In this document: positions 28,401 through 36,727 of the stretch, piece by piece | How the letters are laid out: the number at the start of each line of letters is the position of its first letter | How positions within the stretch are numbered: the stretch's first letter is position 1 | Assembly (NCBI RefSeq): GCF_002355515.1 | Contig: NZ_AP014809.1 | Location: 4,984,501 to 5,048,500 of the forward strand | Length of the DNA: 64,000 bases | Direction of reading: 5' to 3' | Origin: Methylorubrum populi | GTDB lineage: Bacteria; Pseudomonadota; Alphaproteobacteria; Rhizobiales; Beijerinckiaceae | The notes under the pieces: model-generated | The model's database searches: none | Seen by the model: the letters and a program-made list of their open reading frames with translations, nothing else | Told to the model about the DNA's origin: nothing | Program-made: the position numbers and the translations under genes

Positions 28401-28527
28401 TTTTATCTCGGCAGATCGGGGAACCCGGTCTTTCTGCTCCGAAAAATCAATATTCCACAGAGATTTAGTTTGGCGATCCGGATATGGCATCCGGGACGGC
28501 GTACGGGAGTGGAGTTCGGGGGCGATC

Positions 28528-29088
28528 ATGTCGCAGAGAACGCGCAGCCGCCGCGACGACCGCGCGGAAGTGATTCTTGAGGCGGCGGGCGCGGTGCTGC
28601 GCCGCGGCGGGGCGCGGGCTCTGACCATCGATGCCGTGGCGGCGGAGGCGGACCTAAGCAAGGGCGGGGTCCTGCACCACTACGCCTCGAAGGATGCGCT
28701 GATCCTCGCTCTGGTCGAGCGCAAGCTGCAGCATCTGCGCGCCGGCATCGCCGCCTGCGAACCCGAGCAGGCGGGGGGAGCCGAGGGGCTCGCGCTCGGG
28801 ATGATCGAGCACCTGCGCCGCAGCTACTGCGACGAGGACGAGTTTAGCCGCGCGCTGCTCCTCGCCTCGGCCGAGAATCCGGACGCGCTCGCCGGCTACC
28901 GCGCCTTCGTGGCCGAGAGGCTCGCCCGGTTCGAGGCCGCGGAAGGGCCGGCAGGGGTCGGGGCGGCGCTGTTCTTCGCCCTACTCGGTGTCGTGATGGG
29001 CCGCACCCTCGGCTTCCATGATCTGAACTCCGCGCAGATCGAGCCGCTCCTGGGTGCGCTGGAGCGCGCGGCGCGAGAACTCGCCTGA
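28528..29088 (+). CDS. TetR-family transcriptional regulator
   Basis: A 186-residue repressor. The N-terminal helix-turn-helix region reads ALTIDAVAAEADLSKGGVLH followed by HYASKDALILALVE (residues 32-65), classic TetR. The C-terminal ligand domain belongs to the TetR_C group with LRRSYCDEDEFSRALLLAS. It is divergent from the two-adaptor RND operon and most likely represses that operon and itself through the palindrome at 28387-28400. Confidence 0.92.
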   Translation: MSQRTRSRRDDRAEVILEAAGAVLRRGGARALTIDAVAAEADLSKGGVLHHYASKDALILALVERKLQHLRAGIAACEPEQAGGAEGLALGMIEHLRRSYCDEDEFSRALLLASAENPDALAGYRAFVAERLARFEAAEGPAGVGAALFFALLGVVMGRTLGFHDLNSAQIEPLLGALERAARELA

Positions 29089-29362
29089 AGCGCCTCGGCC
29101 GATTCCCTCGAACGGAGCGGAGCCGTCGATGTCCGTCCGTGTCTCGCGGCTCGTGCGTCTGATTTGGATCGTGGGCGCTCGTCCCGCCCTGCGTCGCGGG
29201 GAACCGGGGTCCGTTGAACCGGATCGAAGAAATCAATTCGGAGACATCAGGATCAGCAGAATCGGATCGGCGGAGGCAGACTTGATCCAGCCGGGTCCCA
29301 GGTGCGGAGCGGGCTCGAGGGGCACTCTGCTCCCGGACATTGAAATGGTGTTTTCGAAAAGC
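29089..29362. other. Intergenic region, 274 bp, no feature recognised
   Basis: Lies between the convergent TetR and response-regulator genes. I see no open frame with coding character, no strong hairpin and no repeat. Confidence 0.6.
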
Positions 29363-30073
29363 TCACATCAAGGGCGATGGCCGATCCGACGGGTGTCGTC
29401 TATTCTCCATCTCGAGCCAGCCCTGTCCGAGAGCGTAGCGGACGATGCTGGCGCGGGAACGCAGGCCGAGTTTCTTGCAGCCACGGATTTTATAGGTATC
29501 GACCGACGCGACCGAGATCGACATGGAGAGGCTCACCTCCTTCATCGTCATGCCGAGAGCGATCAGCCGGAGCACGTCGCGCTCCCGCGCGGTGAGGCCA
29601 CCTTCCTCGCCGGCTTGGGGTGCGGGCGGTCCGGCTTCCGTGCGATCGGACAGGGATGGCGGCGAGCGCATCTCGTTGTCGATGTAGCGGCCGCCGGAGA
29701 CGACGGCCTCAATGGCCTCCAGCAGGCTGGTGCCGGCGGAGCGCTTCAGGACGTAGCCCTGTGCTCCCGCGGTCAGCGCCTCGTCAACGAAGGCGAAATC
29801 TTCGTTGACCGTGAGGAAGATGATGTGCACCGCCGAGCCGGCGTCGCGGAGGGCCCGCGCGACGGCGAGGCCGCTCATGCCGGTCATGGTGATGTCCATG
29901 ACAACGACGTCGGGCAGCGTTCGACCAACGAGGTCGAGGGCGTGCCGGCCGTCGCTGGCCTCTCCGACGACCTCGATGCCGGCGGTCTCGCCGAGCAGAC
30001 CGCGGACGCCGCTCCTGAAGATCGGGTGGTCGTCGATCAGGGCGACCCTGATTCTTGCTTTCGCCGTACGCAC
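29363..30073 (-). CDS. NarL/FixJ-type response regulator (LuxR HTH)
   Basis: A 236-residue regulator. The receiver has the acidic pocket RVALIDDHPIFRSGVRGLL, the phospho-acceptor Asp in PDVVVMDITMTGMSG (about 58), the Thr in IIFLTVNED and the Lys in GYVLKRSAG, so it is a canonical, phosphorylatable receiver. The C-terminal LuxR HTH is GLTARERDVLRLIALGMTMK through VDTYKIRGCKKLGLRSRAS. It starts with GTG 12 bp after the histidine kinase stop, so the two form a cognate pair. Confidence 0.93.
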   Translation of the reverse strand: MRTAKARIRVALIDDHPIFRSGVRGLLGETAGIEVVGEASDGRHALDLVGRTLPDVVVMDITMTGMSGLAVARALRDAGSAVHIIFLTVNEDFAFVDEALTAGAQGYVLKRSAGTSLLEAIEAVVSGGRYIDNEMRSPPSLSDRTEAGPPAPQAGEEGGLTARERDVLRLIALGMTMKEVSLSMSISVASVDTYKIRGCKKLGLRSRASIVRYALGQGWLEMENRRHPSDRPSPLM

Positions 30074-30085
30074 ATCATCCCCCTG

Positions 30086-31279
30086 TCATCGGCAAGCGCG
30101 CAACAACGGCAAGCGCGCGAGAATCGTCGTCCCACCGCCGGGAGGCGATTCGATTAAGAGCTTTCCTCCGAGCAGCATCAGCCGCTCGCGCATCCCCGCG
30201 AGTCCGAACCCGCTCCCCGCACGACACTTCTCCGACACCGGCCCGTCCACGGATTCCGATTCGGGGTCCGGTCCGAGACCCGGCCCGTCATCCTCGATCG
30301 CCAGCGTGACGCCGTCGCGGTTGTACTGAAGGGTCACCGAAACGTGCCCTGATCCCGGCGCGTGCTTGACGATGTTGGTCAGCGCTTCCTGCACGAGCCG
30401 GAAGATCGTCACCTCGATTTCCGGTGTGAGAGGCACCGAGGCGCCGGAGAGCTGGAATTCGATCGGGACTCCGCACCGGTCGGACCATTCGCGCACCAGG
30501 CCGTTCAGGGCGAGGATGAGGCCGAGTTCGGCCAGCGCGACCGGGCGCAGTTCCCGAACCACCTGCCGCAGGCTGGCTGAAATCGCGTCGACCTGGTTCA
30601 GCATCGCCCCGACTTCCTCGGGCGAGGGCTCGCGCCGCAGGCGGTCGAGCCGCAGTTTCAGCCACGCGAGCTGCTGGCCGGCCTCGTCGTGAAGCTCGCG
30701 GGCGAGGCGTTCCCGCTCCGCCTGATGCGCCCGGTAGAGCTGAGCCAGCACCGCATCCCTGTCGCACTCGGCGCGGGTCCGGGCCTGGTCGGTGCTGCGA
30801 AGGTCGGCCAGCAGCAGGTCGCGCTCGCGCAGCAGCGCTTGAAGGCGTTGCTGATAGCGCTCGCGCTCGGCGAGTTCACGGCGCAGCGTGACGGCCTCGT
30901 TCGCCAGCAGGCTGAAACGCGCGTCCCGCACCGACAGCAGCCGCACGAGAACCAGGGGATCCAGCCTGTTACGGTTCAGGCGGCAGCCCTGACAGCGGTA
31001 GCGGCGCACTCCTGTTCCCCGCTTGACCGCGACCACGCCGGGAAGCGGTCTTCCCGCCGCCCGGACCCGCGCCAGGAAGGCCGTCGAGGCCTTGCCGGTG
31101 AGATGGATCCGGGATGGATCCTCCCGCGGCAGCAGCAGATGGGCGGATTCGTTGGCGAAGGCGACGCTGCCGGAGCGGGTGGCGACCAGGACCGGGTCGC
31201 CGATCGCCTCCAGGGCCCGCATGTCCTCCGGGGTCAGCGGACCCGGGCGGACCGCTGCCGATGCCATGTCCTGGTCCAT
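30086..31279 (-). CDS. Sensor histidine kinase, HisKA_3 (NarX/DegS) type, cytoplasmic
   Basis: A 397-residue kinase with no membrane segment. An N-terminal PAS-like region (ALEAIGDPVLVATRSGSVAF) contains a CQGC motif near residue 98 that might bind metal or sense redox. A coiled coil (about 130-195) leads to the phospho-acceptor His in RLARELHDEAGQQLAWLK, then the HATPase with IFRLVQEALTNIVKHAPGSG and EDDGPGLG, GFGLAGMRERL. Paired with the response regulator 12 bp downstream. The signal is unknown. Confidence 0.92.
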   Translation of the reverse strand: MDQDMASAAVRPGPLTPEDMRALEAIGDPVLVATRSGSVAFANESAHLLLPREDPSRIHLTGKASTAFLARVRAAGRPLPGVVAVKRGTGVRRYRCQGCRLNRNRLDPLVLVRLLSVRDARFSLLANEAVTLRRELAERERYQQRLQALLRERDLLLADLRSTDQARTRAECDRDAVLAQLYRAHQAERERLARELHDEAGQQLAWLKLRLDRLRREPSPEEVGAMLNQVDAISASLRQVVRELRPVALAELGLILALNGLVREWSDRCGVPIEFQLSGASVPLTPEIEVTIFRLVQEALTNIVKHAPGSGHVSVTLQYNRDGVTLAIEDDGPGLGPDPESESVDGPVSEKCRAGSGFGLAGMRERLMLLGGKLLIESPPGGGTTILARLPLLRACR

Positions 31280-31986
31280 CGACGAGGCCCCCCTCGGCGT
31301 GTCAGCGGCTGAGCGTACCGGGCCGGGTCGATCCGTCCCACGGATGGCGTTGCGCCGGGCATGTCCGCGACGTGTCGCACGAGGGGGCGTGCGGCCACTC
31401 GGCAGTCGAAATCGTGGGCGAATGGGCGTCGCCTGCCGCGATTACTGACGTCATCAGAGCCCCCAAAGATGCACGGCGGCTGCGGCGGCATGATCCATTC
31501 GGGCTACGGCCTAGACATTGGATCGGTATCGCGCAGGCCACTGTAGGGTGACACGATATGCCTCAGTTGCACCGCGGTATATAACAAAAGCGATTCGATG
31601 ATACCTCATTGTTGATAGTCCGAAGGGCGTATTCAATGACAGATTCTGGACTGGGTGGGCGTATCCTGGCTTCGATCGACCGCTTGGACGGAGACTCGGA
31701 ATATTATTCGACCATAGAGGGTAGCCTCTCGAAGGATGCTTGATGTCGCTCGGACGAGTGCTCAGAATCGGCGGCGTTGAGCTTTGCTGTGGCGTGGCGA
31801 ACTTGCGATCTTGCCCTTAGCCAAGGGTTTTCCCCATCGAATTCGTTCGCGCCATCCGTTGTACAGCTCGGCGGCAAACCCTTTGCGCACAATCGGCGCG
31901 CCTCCTTCGCTTCTGGAGCGCGATAGCCAAGTCGGAGTGGATTTCACCCGAATATTGTTTGCCGCCAGTGGAGTAAGCACTCAATC
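31280..31986. other. Long intergenic region (707 bp), less GC-rich, one possible small ORF
   Basis: This gap between the divergent kinase and the orphan LuxR gene is less GC-rich than its surroundings from about 31540. It carries no convincing gene. Short minus-strand frames at 31704-31980 give Arg-rich, non-family proteins. A promoter for the LuxR gene is expected here but no site stands out. Confidence 0.5.
31636..31743 (+). CDS. Possible small protein (35 aa)
   Basis: The frame starts with ATG and encodes MTDSGLGGRILASIDRLDGD followed by 15 further residues ending in SLSKDA, with acidic, ordinary composition. No Shine-Dalgarno is convincing and no homologue is known to me. It is listed because it fills part of an otherwise empty region and its codons look normal. 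Confidence 0.25.
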   Translation: MTDSGLGGRILASIDRLDGDSEYYSTIEGSLSKDA

Positions 31987-32637
31987 ATGTGGCGGATCAT
32001 TATCGCGGATGAACAGAAGAGCTTCCGAATCGGTCTGCGCAGGGCTCTGGAAGCCGGCTTGAGCGGCGTGATCATCGTCGATGTGTCCGGGGCATCCGAG
32101 TTGATCAACGATGTCCGGTCACCGATGAAGACGGACCTCGTCATCGTCGGGTCCCGCCTCCTTCCCGCCGGCGACCCGACCTATCTGGGGGCCCTGAAGC
32201 GGGCGGCCGGCGCCGCGCGCCTCCTGCTCGTCGTCCCGCAGGCTTCCGCCGACCTGTTTCAGGACGCCTTGAGCCTCGGCTTTCACGGCTTGATCATCCG
32301 GCGGCAGCGCCACGAGGAGATGGTCGAGGCGATCCGCACAACGCTCGACGGCCGGCTCTACGCTCCCGACGCGATCCTGGTCGCGAAGCCGCCCGATGCC
32401 GTCCCGGCCATGCGACCACCGGAGCGCAACGTGCGGGCGATCGGGCTGACCCTGCGTCAGCGCGAGGTTCTGGCTCTGATCGGCAAAGGATTGTCCAATC
32501 GAGAGATTGCGTTCGCGCTGAACATCGCCGAAGCGACAGTGAAGATTCACGTCTCCGGTGTGATCCGGGTGCTCGGAGTCAGAAATCGGACCGAGGCTGC
32601 GCTCCTCGCTCCGACAATTCTCAAGGGCAAAAACTAG
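31987..32637 (+). CDS. Orphan LuxR-type regulator with degenerate receiver
   Basis: A 216-residue protein laid out like NarL. The receiver starts WRIIIADEQKSFRIGLRRAL, but where the phospho-Asp should be it reads TDLVIVGSRLLPAGD, with Gly in place of Asp. The conserved Thr is replaced (LLLVVPQA) and the conserved Lys by Arg (LIIRRQRHEE). The C-terminal HTH (GLTLRQREVLALIGKGLSNR to VRNRTEAALLA) is intact. It probably acts without phosphorylation. A second similar regulator follows about 190 bp downstream, suggesting a tandem duplication. No kinase is adjacent in this orientation. Confidence 0.87.
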   Translation: MWRIIIADEQKSFRIGLRRALEAGLSGVIIVDVSGASELINDVRSPMKTDLVIVGSRLLPAGDPTYLGALKRAAGAARLLLVVPQASADLFQDALSLGFHGLIIRRQRHEEMVEAIRTTLDGRLYAPDAILVAKPPDAVPAMRPPERNVRAIGLTLRQREVLALIGKGLSNREIAFALNIAEATVKIHVSGVIRVLGVRNRTEAALLAPTILKGKN

Positions 32638-32827
32638 TACGGACTGGATAGATCCTAATGGGTGTCCAAGTTTTTTCCGACGTGACAGGAAAGGTCCCAT
32701 TCGGTCTAGTTAATTTGTGCCTAACATCCTGCGGTGCACAATACGTCGGCGCGAATGGTCCGAATAGAAGCGGCGTTCAGGAGAATCGGGCGCGGGAGGT
32801 TTCTTGCAGATCAGGGGAGTGGCTCCG

Positions 32828-33592
32828 ATGGAACACGTCGATACACTGATTGTCAGCGACAATCGCATGGTCAGAGAAAGCCTGGTCGCGCTCCTGTCCG
32901 GCACCCGCTTCACGGTGCGACAGGTCGCGGCGTGTCCCGGGCTGCACCTCGACGACCTTGAGGCGGCGCGATTGGCACTCGTCGTCATCGACGAGGAGGC
33001 GGCCTGCATCGTCGGGCAGGTCGCCGAGGCGCTGCCCGAGGTCAAGATCGTGGCGCTGGCGCTGCGGGATACCGAAGGGCTGATGCTGCGCAGTCTTCAA
33101 CTCGGCGCCTCGGCCTATCTGACGGAGGACGTCTCTCCCGCCGACCTTCTGAAAACTCTGGAGGTGGTGATCGCCGATTGCGCGGTGCTGCCGATGAGCT
33201 TCCTCGGGCGTCTGTGCTTGGCGGCCGATCCCGTGCGGGCGCCCGGCCCGGTCGCCGCCCTGACCGGGCTTCAGCGGGCGGACGGAACCTCGCTCTCCAG
33301 CCTGTCGAGCCGCGAGGTCAACATCCTCGAAGGCTTGGCGCTCGGAGAATCCAACAAGGTCATCGCCCGCAACCTCGACATCGCCGAGGCCACCGTGAAG
33401 GTCCACGTCAAGGCGATCCTGCGCAAGGTCCGGGTCAAGAACCGGACGCAGGCCGCGGTCTGGGCGATGAACAGAGGCATCGTGACGAGCGCCGCCCCGC
33501 CCGCCGAGCGGTTCGGGAGCGTTCTGTCCCCCTTCCCCCTCGTCTCCGGTCGCGACGGATTTACCTCCGGCACCCTGGTGGCTGTCGCCTGA
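32828..33592 (+). CDS. Second orphan LuxR-type regulator
   Basis: A 254-residue protein. The receiver-like domain keeps an Asp in LALVVIDEEAACIV (about 54) but lacks the Thr (IVALALRD) and has Glu in place of the Lys (AYLTEDVSP), so signalling may be atypical. The LuxR HTH (LSSREVNILEGLALGESNKV to VKVHVKAILRKVRVKNRT) is close to that of the gene before it (both share IAEATVKxHV and RNRT). A tail of about 40 residues follows the HTH. Start chosen at MEHVDTLIVSD; an upstream in-frame ATG at 32804 adds eight residues. Confidence 0.87.
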   Translation: MEHVDTLIVSDNRMVRESLVALLSGTRFTVRQVAACPGLHLDDLEAARLALVVIDEEAACIVGQVAEALPEVKIVALALRDTEGLMLRSLQLGASAYLTEDVSPADLLKTLEVVIADCAVLPMSFLGRLCLAADPVRAPGPVAALTGLQRADGTSLSSLSSREVNILEGLALGESNKVIARNLDIAEATVKVHVKAILRKVRVKNRTQAAVWAMNRGIVTSAAPPAERFGSVLSPFPLVSGRDGFTSGTLVAVA

Positions 33593-33786
33593 GGATAGCG
33601 CGGCGCCGTGAGGGGCCCGGTGCCGCTCCCAACATACCCGCCATCGATGCGATCCGAGCGCCAGACAATCCGGAGACGAGGAAACCGGCCTGAAGTCGTC
33701 TGTGGTCAGTTCGACACTGAACCGCTCGAAGCGGCGCTGGGCGGTGGATCGGCGGTCGCGGTGGGCTCGCCGCGCCGCCCAACCGG

Positions 33787-34512
33787 ATGACGCCGCGCAT
33801 GCTCGTGTGCCTTGGCTGGAACCCAGTCATGTACATCGCGACCCACATCTCGCGCGATCTCTACGCCGACCTCCGGCGGCTTCGATCACGCGTTCAAGGA
33901 TTGCGGTGGCTGCGAGATGTTCCGCCGAACCCTGGCGCGGGAGCCCTATGCGCGTCGCCCGCCCGGTGGCCTGCTTTCGCCGCACCGGGCAGAACAACAG
34001 CGCCAACCTCGCCCGCAAGGCGCGGGCGCTGGGCGAGGTCGCCCCACTGGGCAGCGTCCCGACTCTTCGATACCCGTCCGCTGACGGGCATCGAACCCTT
34101 CCTGCACGGTCGCGAGGGGTTCTACCTCGACCCGCGGGAGGATCTGGAGCGGGCCCTCGGCCTCATCCTGCGCACCGACGACGCGCAGGTCGATCGGACG
34201 ACGGCCGCGGCCCAGGCTCCGGTCCAGCGGATCGACACGTTCGACGCGCTCGCCCGATACGTGATCGAGGAGACGCTGGCGCCGGGTCCGGTCGCCCGGC
34301 CCGCGCCTCCGCCCGCGGGAAAGACGCTCGTCAAAGCCGAAGCCAGTCACAGACAGCCCTCAATGAACAGATTTGTGGAACAGATCCGTGCCTCCGGTCC
34401 CGCAGGCCGCGCGATCGGACCGGATGAGAGCGGGCGAGCGTGGCCGTCAGGCCTCACCACGCCGACGATGCGTGCAGCCATGTTGACGCGGCGCCCGTCA
34501 CAGCCTATCTGA
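33787..34512 (+). pseudogene. Decayed gene with three frameshifts, next to tRNA-Gln
   Basis: Protein-like segments run on continuously while changing frame: MYIATHISRDLYADL (to about 33875), then GGFDHAFKDCGGCEMFRR (33875-33952), then VACFRRTGQNNSANLARKAR (33948-34058), then FDTRPLTGIEPFLHGREGFY and LDPREDLERALGLILRTDDA (from 34063). Each break falls within a few bases, as expected for single indels in one ancestral gene of roughly 200 codons. Product unrecognised. Sequencing error is the other explanation, but three indels so close makes decay more likely. The end is uncertain: the last frame stays open to 34512. Confidence 0.55.
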
Positions 34513-34592
34513 CGCCAGCACCGAGCTCGGGGATACGGCCAACGCTTCCCCGAACGCGCTAGTCCGATCAGCCGGACGCGCGAAAGCCCCGG

Positions 34593-34666
34593 TGGGGGAT
34601 AGTTTAACGGTAGAACCGCGGACTCTGACTCCGCTAGTCCTGGTTCGAATCCAGGTCCCCCAGCCA
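34593..34666 (+). tRNA. tRNA-Gln (anticodon CTG)
   Basis: A complete 74-nt cloverleaf with encoded CCA. The acceptor stem is TGGGGGA/TCCCCCA, the anticodon stem GCGGA/TCCGC closes the loop CTCTGAC with anticodon CTG, and the T-arm is CCTGG-TTCGAAT-CCAGG. It reads CAG codons. The DNA changes character just after its 3' end, so it is the probable attachment site of the prophage to its right. Confidence 0.95.
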
Positions 34667-34817
34667 CTTCCTGCAAATCGCTAAGTGATTGGTGCTGTAG
34701 GCCGATTTCAGGCTTTCACGGCAGCGCATCGCTCGACCCATATCCCGCATTTTACAGCCGTTTTACAGGCTGCGAATCGCTTGCCAGCCTGTCCGGTTGC
34801 GCCGGGAGGGCCGGCGC

Positions 34818-35177
34818 ATGATCCGCGTCCTCGTCTGCGGCGGTCGCGACTATGCCGACCGCGATACCCTTTTCGGGACGCTCCACGAGATCGCCCAGCG
34901 CCACAACGGCGTGCGGGTGATCCAGGGCGGAGCACCCGGTGCCGACATGCTGGCACGAGAGTGGTGCCGCACCTACGGCTACGATTACGAGCACTTCCCG
35001 GCTGATTGGAAGAAGCACGGCAAGGCGGCTGGCCCGATCCGCAACGCTCACATGCTCGCCGAGGGCAAGCCCGACGTTGTGATCGCCTTCAAGGGTGGGC
35101 GCGGAACTCAGGATTGCGTTCGGCAGGCTCGCGCCGCCGGAATACCCGTCGTCACGGTGGGGTGGTTCGATGAATAA
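34818..35177 (+). CDS. DUF2493 (YspA-like SLOG) nucleotide-binding protein
   Basis: A 119-residue SLOG-fold protein: MIRVLVCGGRDYADRDTLFG at the N-terminus, then VIQGGAPGADMLAREW (the GGAxGAD signature, about 40), AAGPIRNAHML (RN motif) and VIAFKGGRGTQDCVRQA. SLOG proteins bind nucleotides or nucleotide-derived ligands and are common in phages and defence loci; the ligand is unknown. The start at 34818 matches the family. First gene of the prophage, overlapping the next by 8 bp. Confidence 0.88.
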   Translation: MIRVLVCGGRDYADRDTLFGTLHEIAQRHNGVRVIQGGAPGADMLAREWCRTYGYDYEHFPADWKKHGKAAGPIRNAHMLAEGKPDVVIAFKGGRGTQDCVRQARAAGIPVVTVGWFDE

Positions 35178-35967
35178 GCGCAGATGGCAGCCCGACGAAG
35201 TTGAGCGGGTTCGGGAGTGGTACGCGTCTGGCGAGGATGACGCCGCTATCGCGGTGGCGCTCGGCCGGTCTGTCGGCTCGGTGTCCAACCTCCGTCAAGC
35301 GAAGGGGATACAGCGCCCTCGCGAGACCCTCAAACGAGGTGCCGACTGGTCCGACGAGGAATTGGCACTTGCGGCCGATATGTACGCCAAAGGCGAGAGC
35401 AACAACGCGATTGCTACCGCACTCGGAAGATCGCGCGTAGCGATCAAGCGGCTCGTCACAACGCACGGCCTCAGGCGTTCAATGGAATGCCTGCCGGACC
35501 CGAGCAAATACGATACCGAAAACGAGAAATGGCGCTTGGTCCGCGGTGGGCTGCCCTATGCCGTTTCCAGCATAGGGCGTGTGATATCCCTGCTGCCTGG
35601 GCGAATGGGTGAGTACCTGTCTACTTGGATGGACGAGGACGGCTACGTTCACGTCCAGTTGCAAGTTGACGGGAAGTCCAAGCGGCACTCGGTGCATCGT
35701 CTGATAGCCCACGCCTTCAGGGGAGAGCCGCCGACGGCACTGCATCAGGCAGCGCACAACGACGGCAACCCGTCCAACAATTCGGACAAAAACATCCGCT
35801 GGGCAACGCCGGCCGAAAATCAGGCTGATCGCTTGATCCACGGCACGGCCGAGAGAGGGCCGGGCGGACAGTTCATCAGAGGCACTGCCGACATGATCCG
35901 GCAGGCCGAAGCGGCTGGCGTGTCCGTCGAGCGTATCCCTACCCCCATCCGATCCGAAGGAGCCTGA
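35170..35967 (+). CDS. HNH homing-type endonuclease with two SANT/Myb-like repeats
   Basis: A 265-residue protein. Two N-terminal helix-turn-helix repeats resemble each other (WQPDEVERVREWYASGEDDA and WSDEELALAADMYAKGESNN, each ending in a VALGRS/TALGRS motif). A NUMOD4-like block follows (EKWRLVRGGLPYAVSSIGRV, about 145), then an HNH_3 nuclease core: HRLIAHAFRGEPP, LHQAAHNDGNPSNNSDKNIR, WATPAENQAD. Phage HNH enzymes of this kind are mobile free-standing endonucleases that cut intron-less alleles. The repeats probably confer DNA specificity. Confidence 0.85.
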   Translation: MNKRRWQPDEVERVREWYASGEDDAAIAVALGRSVGSVSNLRQAKGIQRPRETLKRGADWSDEELALAADMYAKGESNNAIATALGRSRVAIKRLVTTHGLRRSMECLPDPSKYDTENEKWRLVRGGLPYAVSSIGRVISLLPGRMGEYLSTWMDEDGYVHVQLQVDGKSKRHSVHRLIAHAFRGEPPTALHQAAHNDGNPSNNSDKNIRWATPAENQADRLIHGTAERGPGGQFIRGTADMIRQAEAAGVSVERIPTPIRSEGA

Positions 35968-35970
35968 GCG

Positions 35971-36348
35971 ATGAACCTCGCAACCTACGTCGCCGGCTTG
36001 CCGCTCCTCGTGCTCGGGATCGGTGGCTTCATCTTCGGCGTCGGCCGGCTTTTCCGAGCCGCAAGCAAGCGCTCCCGCGACCGTCGCGCCCTCGTCCTCA
36101 ATGCAGTCCGCGCACAGCAGCCCAACGGCACAGGCTACACGCTGACGAAGGAGTGCGAACAGCGGCTCGGCAAGCGCTGGCCGATCGCCTCCATCTACGG
36201 GCACCTGTTCGACCTAGAGCGTGAAGGCGTCATCGCTTCTCGGTGGGGTGAGGCAACCGCGGCTCGGGGCGGATATCGGCCCCGGCACTACTGGGTCAAA
36301 GCCGACCTTCCCGACCTCGCCCCCCCGCCCTTCCCCGCCATCCGATGA
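35971..36348 (+). CDS. Membrane-anchored winged-helix-like protein
   Basis: A 125-residue protein with one N-terminal membrane helix (YVAGLPLLVLGIGGFIFGVG) followed by a basic stretch (ASKRSRDRR). The rest resembles a PadR-type winged helix: GYTLTKECEQRLGKRWPIAS, IYGHLFDLEREGVIASRW, and a beta wing ending in RGGYRPRHYWVKAD. It may be a membrane-bound regulator; the PadR resemblance is by motif only (SIYGHLxxLExEGxIxS). Confidence 0.6.
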   Translation: MNLATYVAGLPLLVLGIGGFIFGVGRLFRAASKRSRDRRALVLNAVRAQQPNGTGYTLTKECEQRLGKRWPIASIYGHLFDLEREGVIASRWGEATAARGGYRPRHYWVKADLPDLAPPPFPAIR

Positions 36349-36367
36349 TCGCTGAAGGAGAGTAGCC

Positions 36368-36727
36368 ATGGGCTTCAACACGGTTGCCGTTCTGCTCAAC
36401 GACTATGCCGCAGACTTCGAGCGCGAGGGGCGGATCGGTCGTAGCATGGCCGACGCCATCAGGCAGTACGACCACCCGAACCCGTTTCACCGCAACTTCC
36501 TCGGCGGCACGGTCGTCTCGCAGGCGCACGCTGATTGGTCTCAGGTCGTGATCGTCAGCCGGAACAGTGGCGTCCGAGCCGACGAGGCGAACGATCTCGA
36601 TTTCGTCGCGCTCAACCAGATGCGTCAGTGCCTTGAGCGCCACGGCTACAGCGTCACGAAGCCTCGCAAGCGGCGTCCTTCCCCCTCCCTGCTCGCGGCT
36701 GAAGGGAAATCGGAGGGCGAGAGATGA
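36368..36727 (+). CDS. Hypothetical phage protein (119 aa)
   Basis: Soluble protein starting MGFNTVAVLLNDYAADFERE, with SMADAIRQYDHPNPFHRNFL and NQMRQCLERHGYSVTKPRKR. No known domain recognised. A GGAG ribosome site precedes the ATG. Overlaps the next gene by ATGA. Confidence 0.65.
   Translation: MGFNTVAVLLNDYAADFEREGRIGRSMADAIRQYDHPNPFHRNFLGGTVVSQAHADWSQVVIVSRNSGVRADEANDLDFVALNQMRQCLERHGYSVTKPRKRRPSPSLLAAEGKSEGER

Noticed and set aside
31704..31980. Short minus-strand frames upstream of the orphan LuxR gene
   Set aside because: They overlap each other in different frames, have no ribosome sites and match no family.
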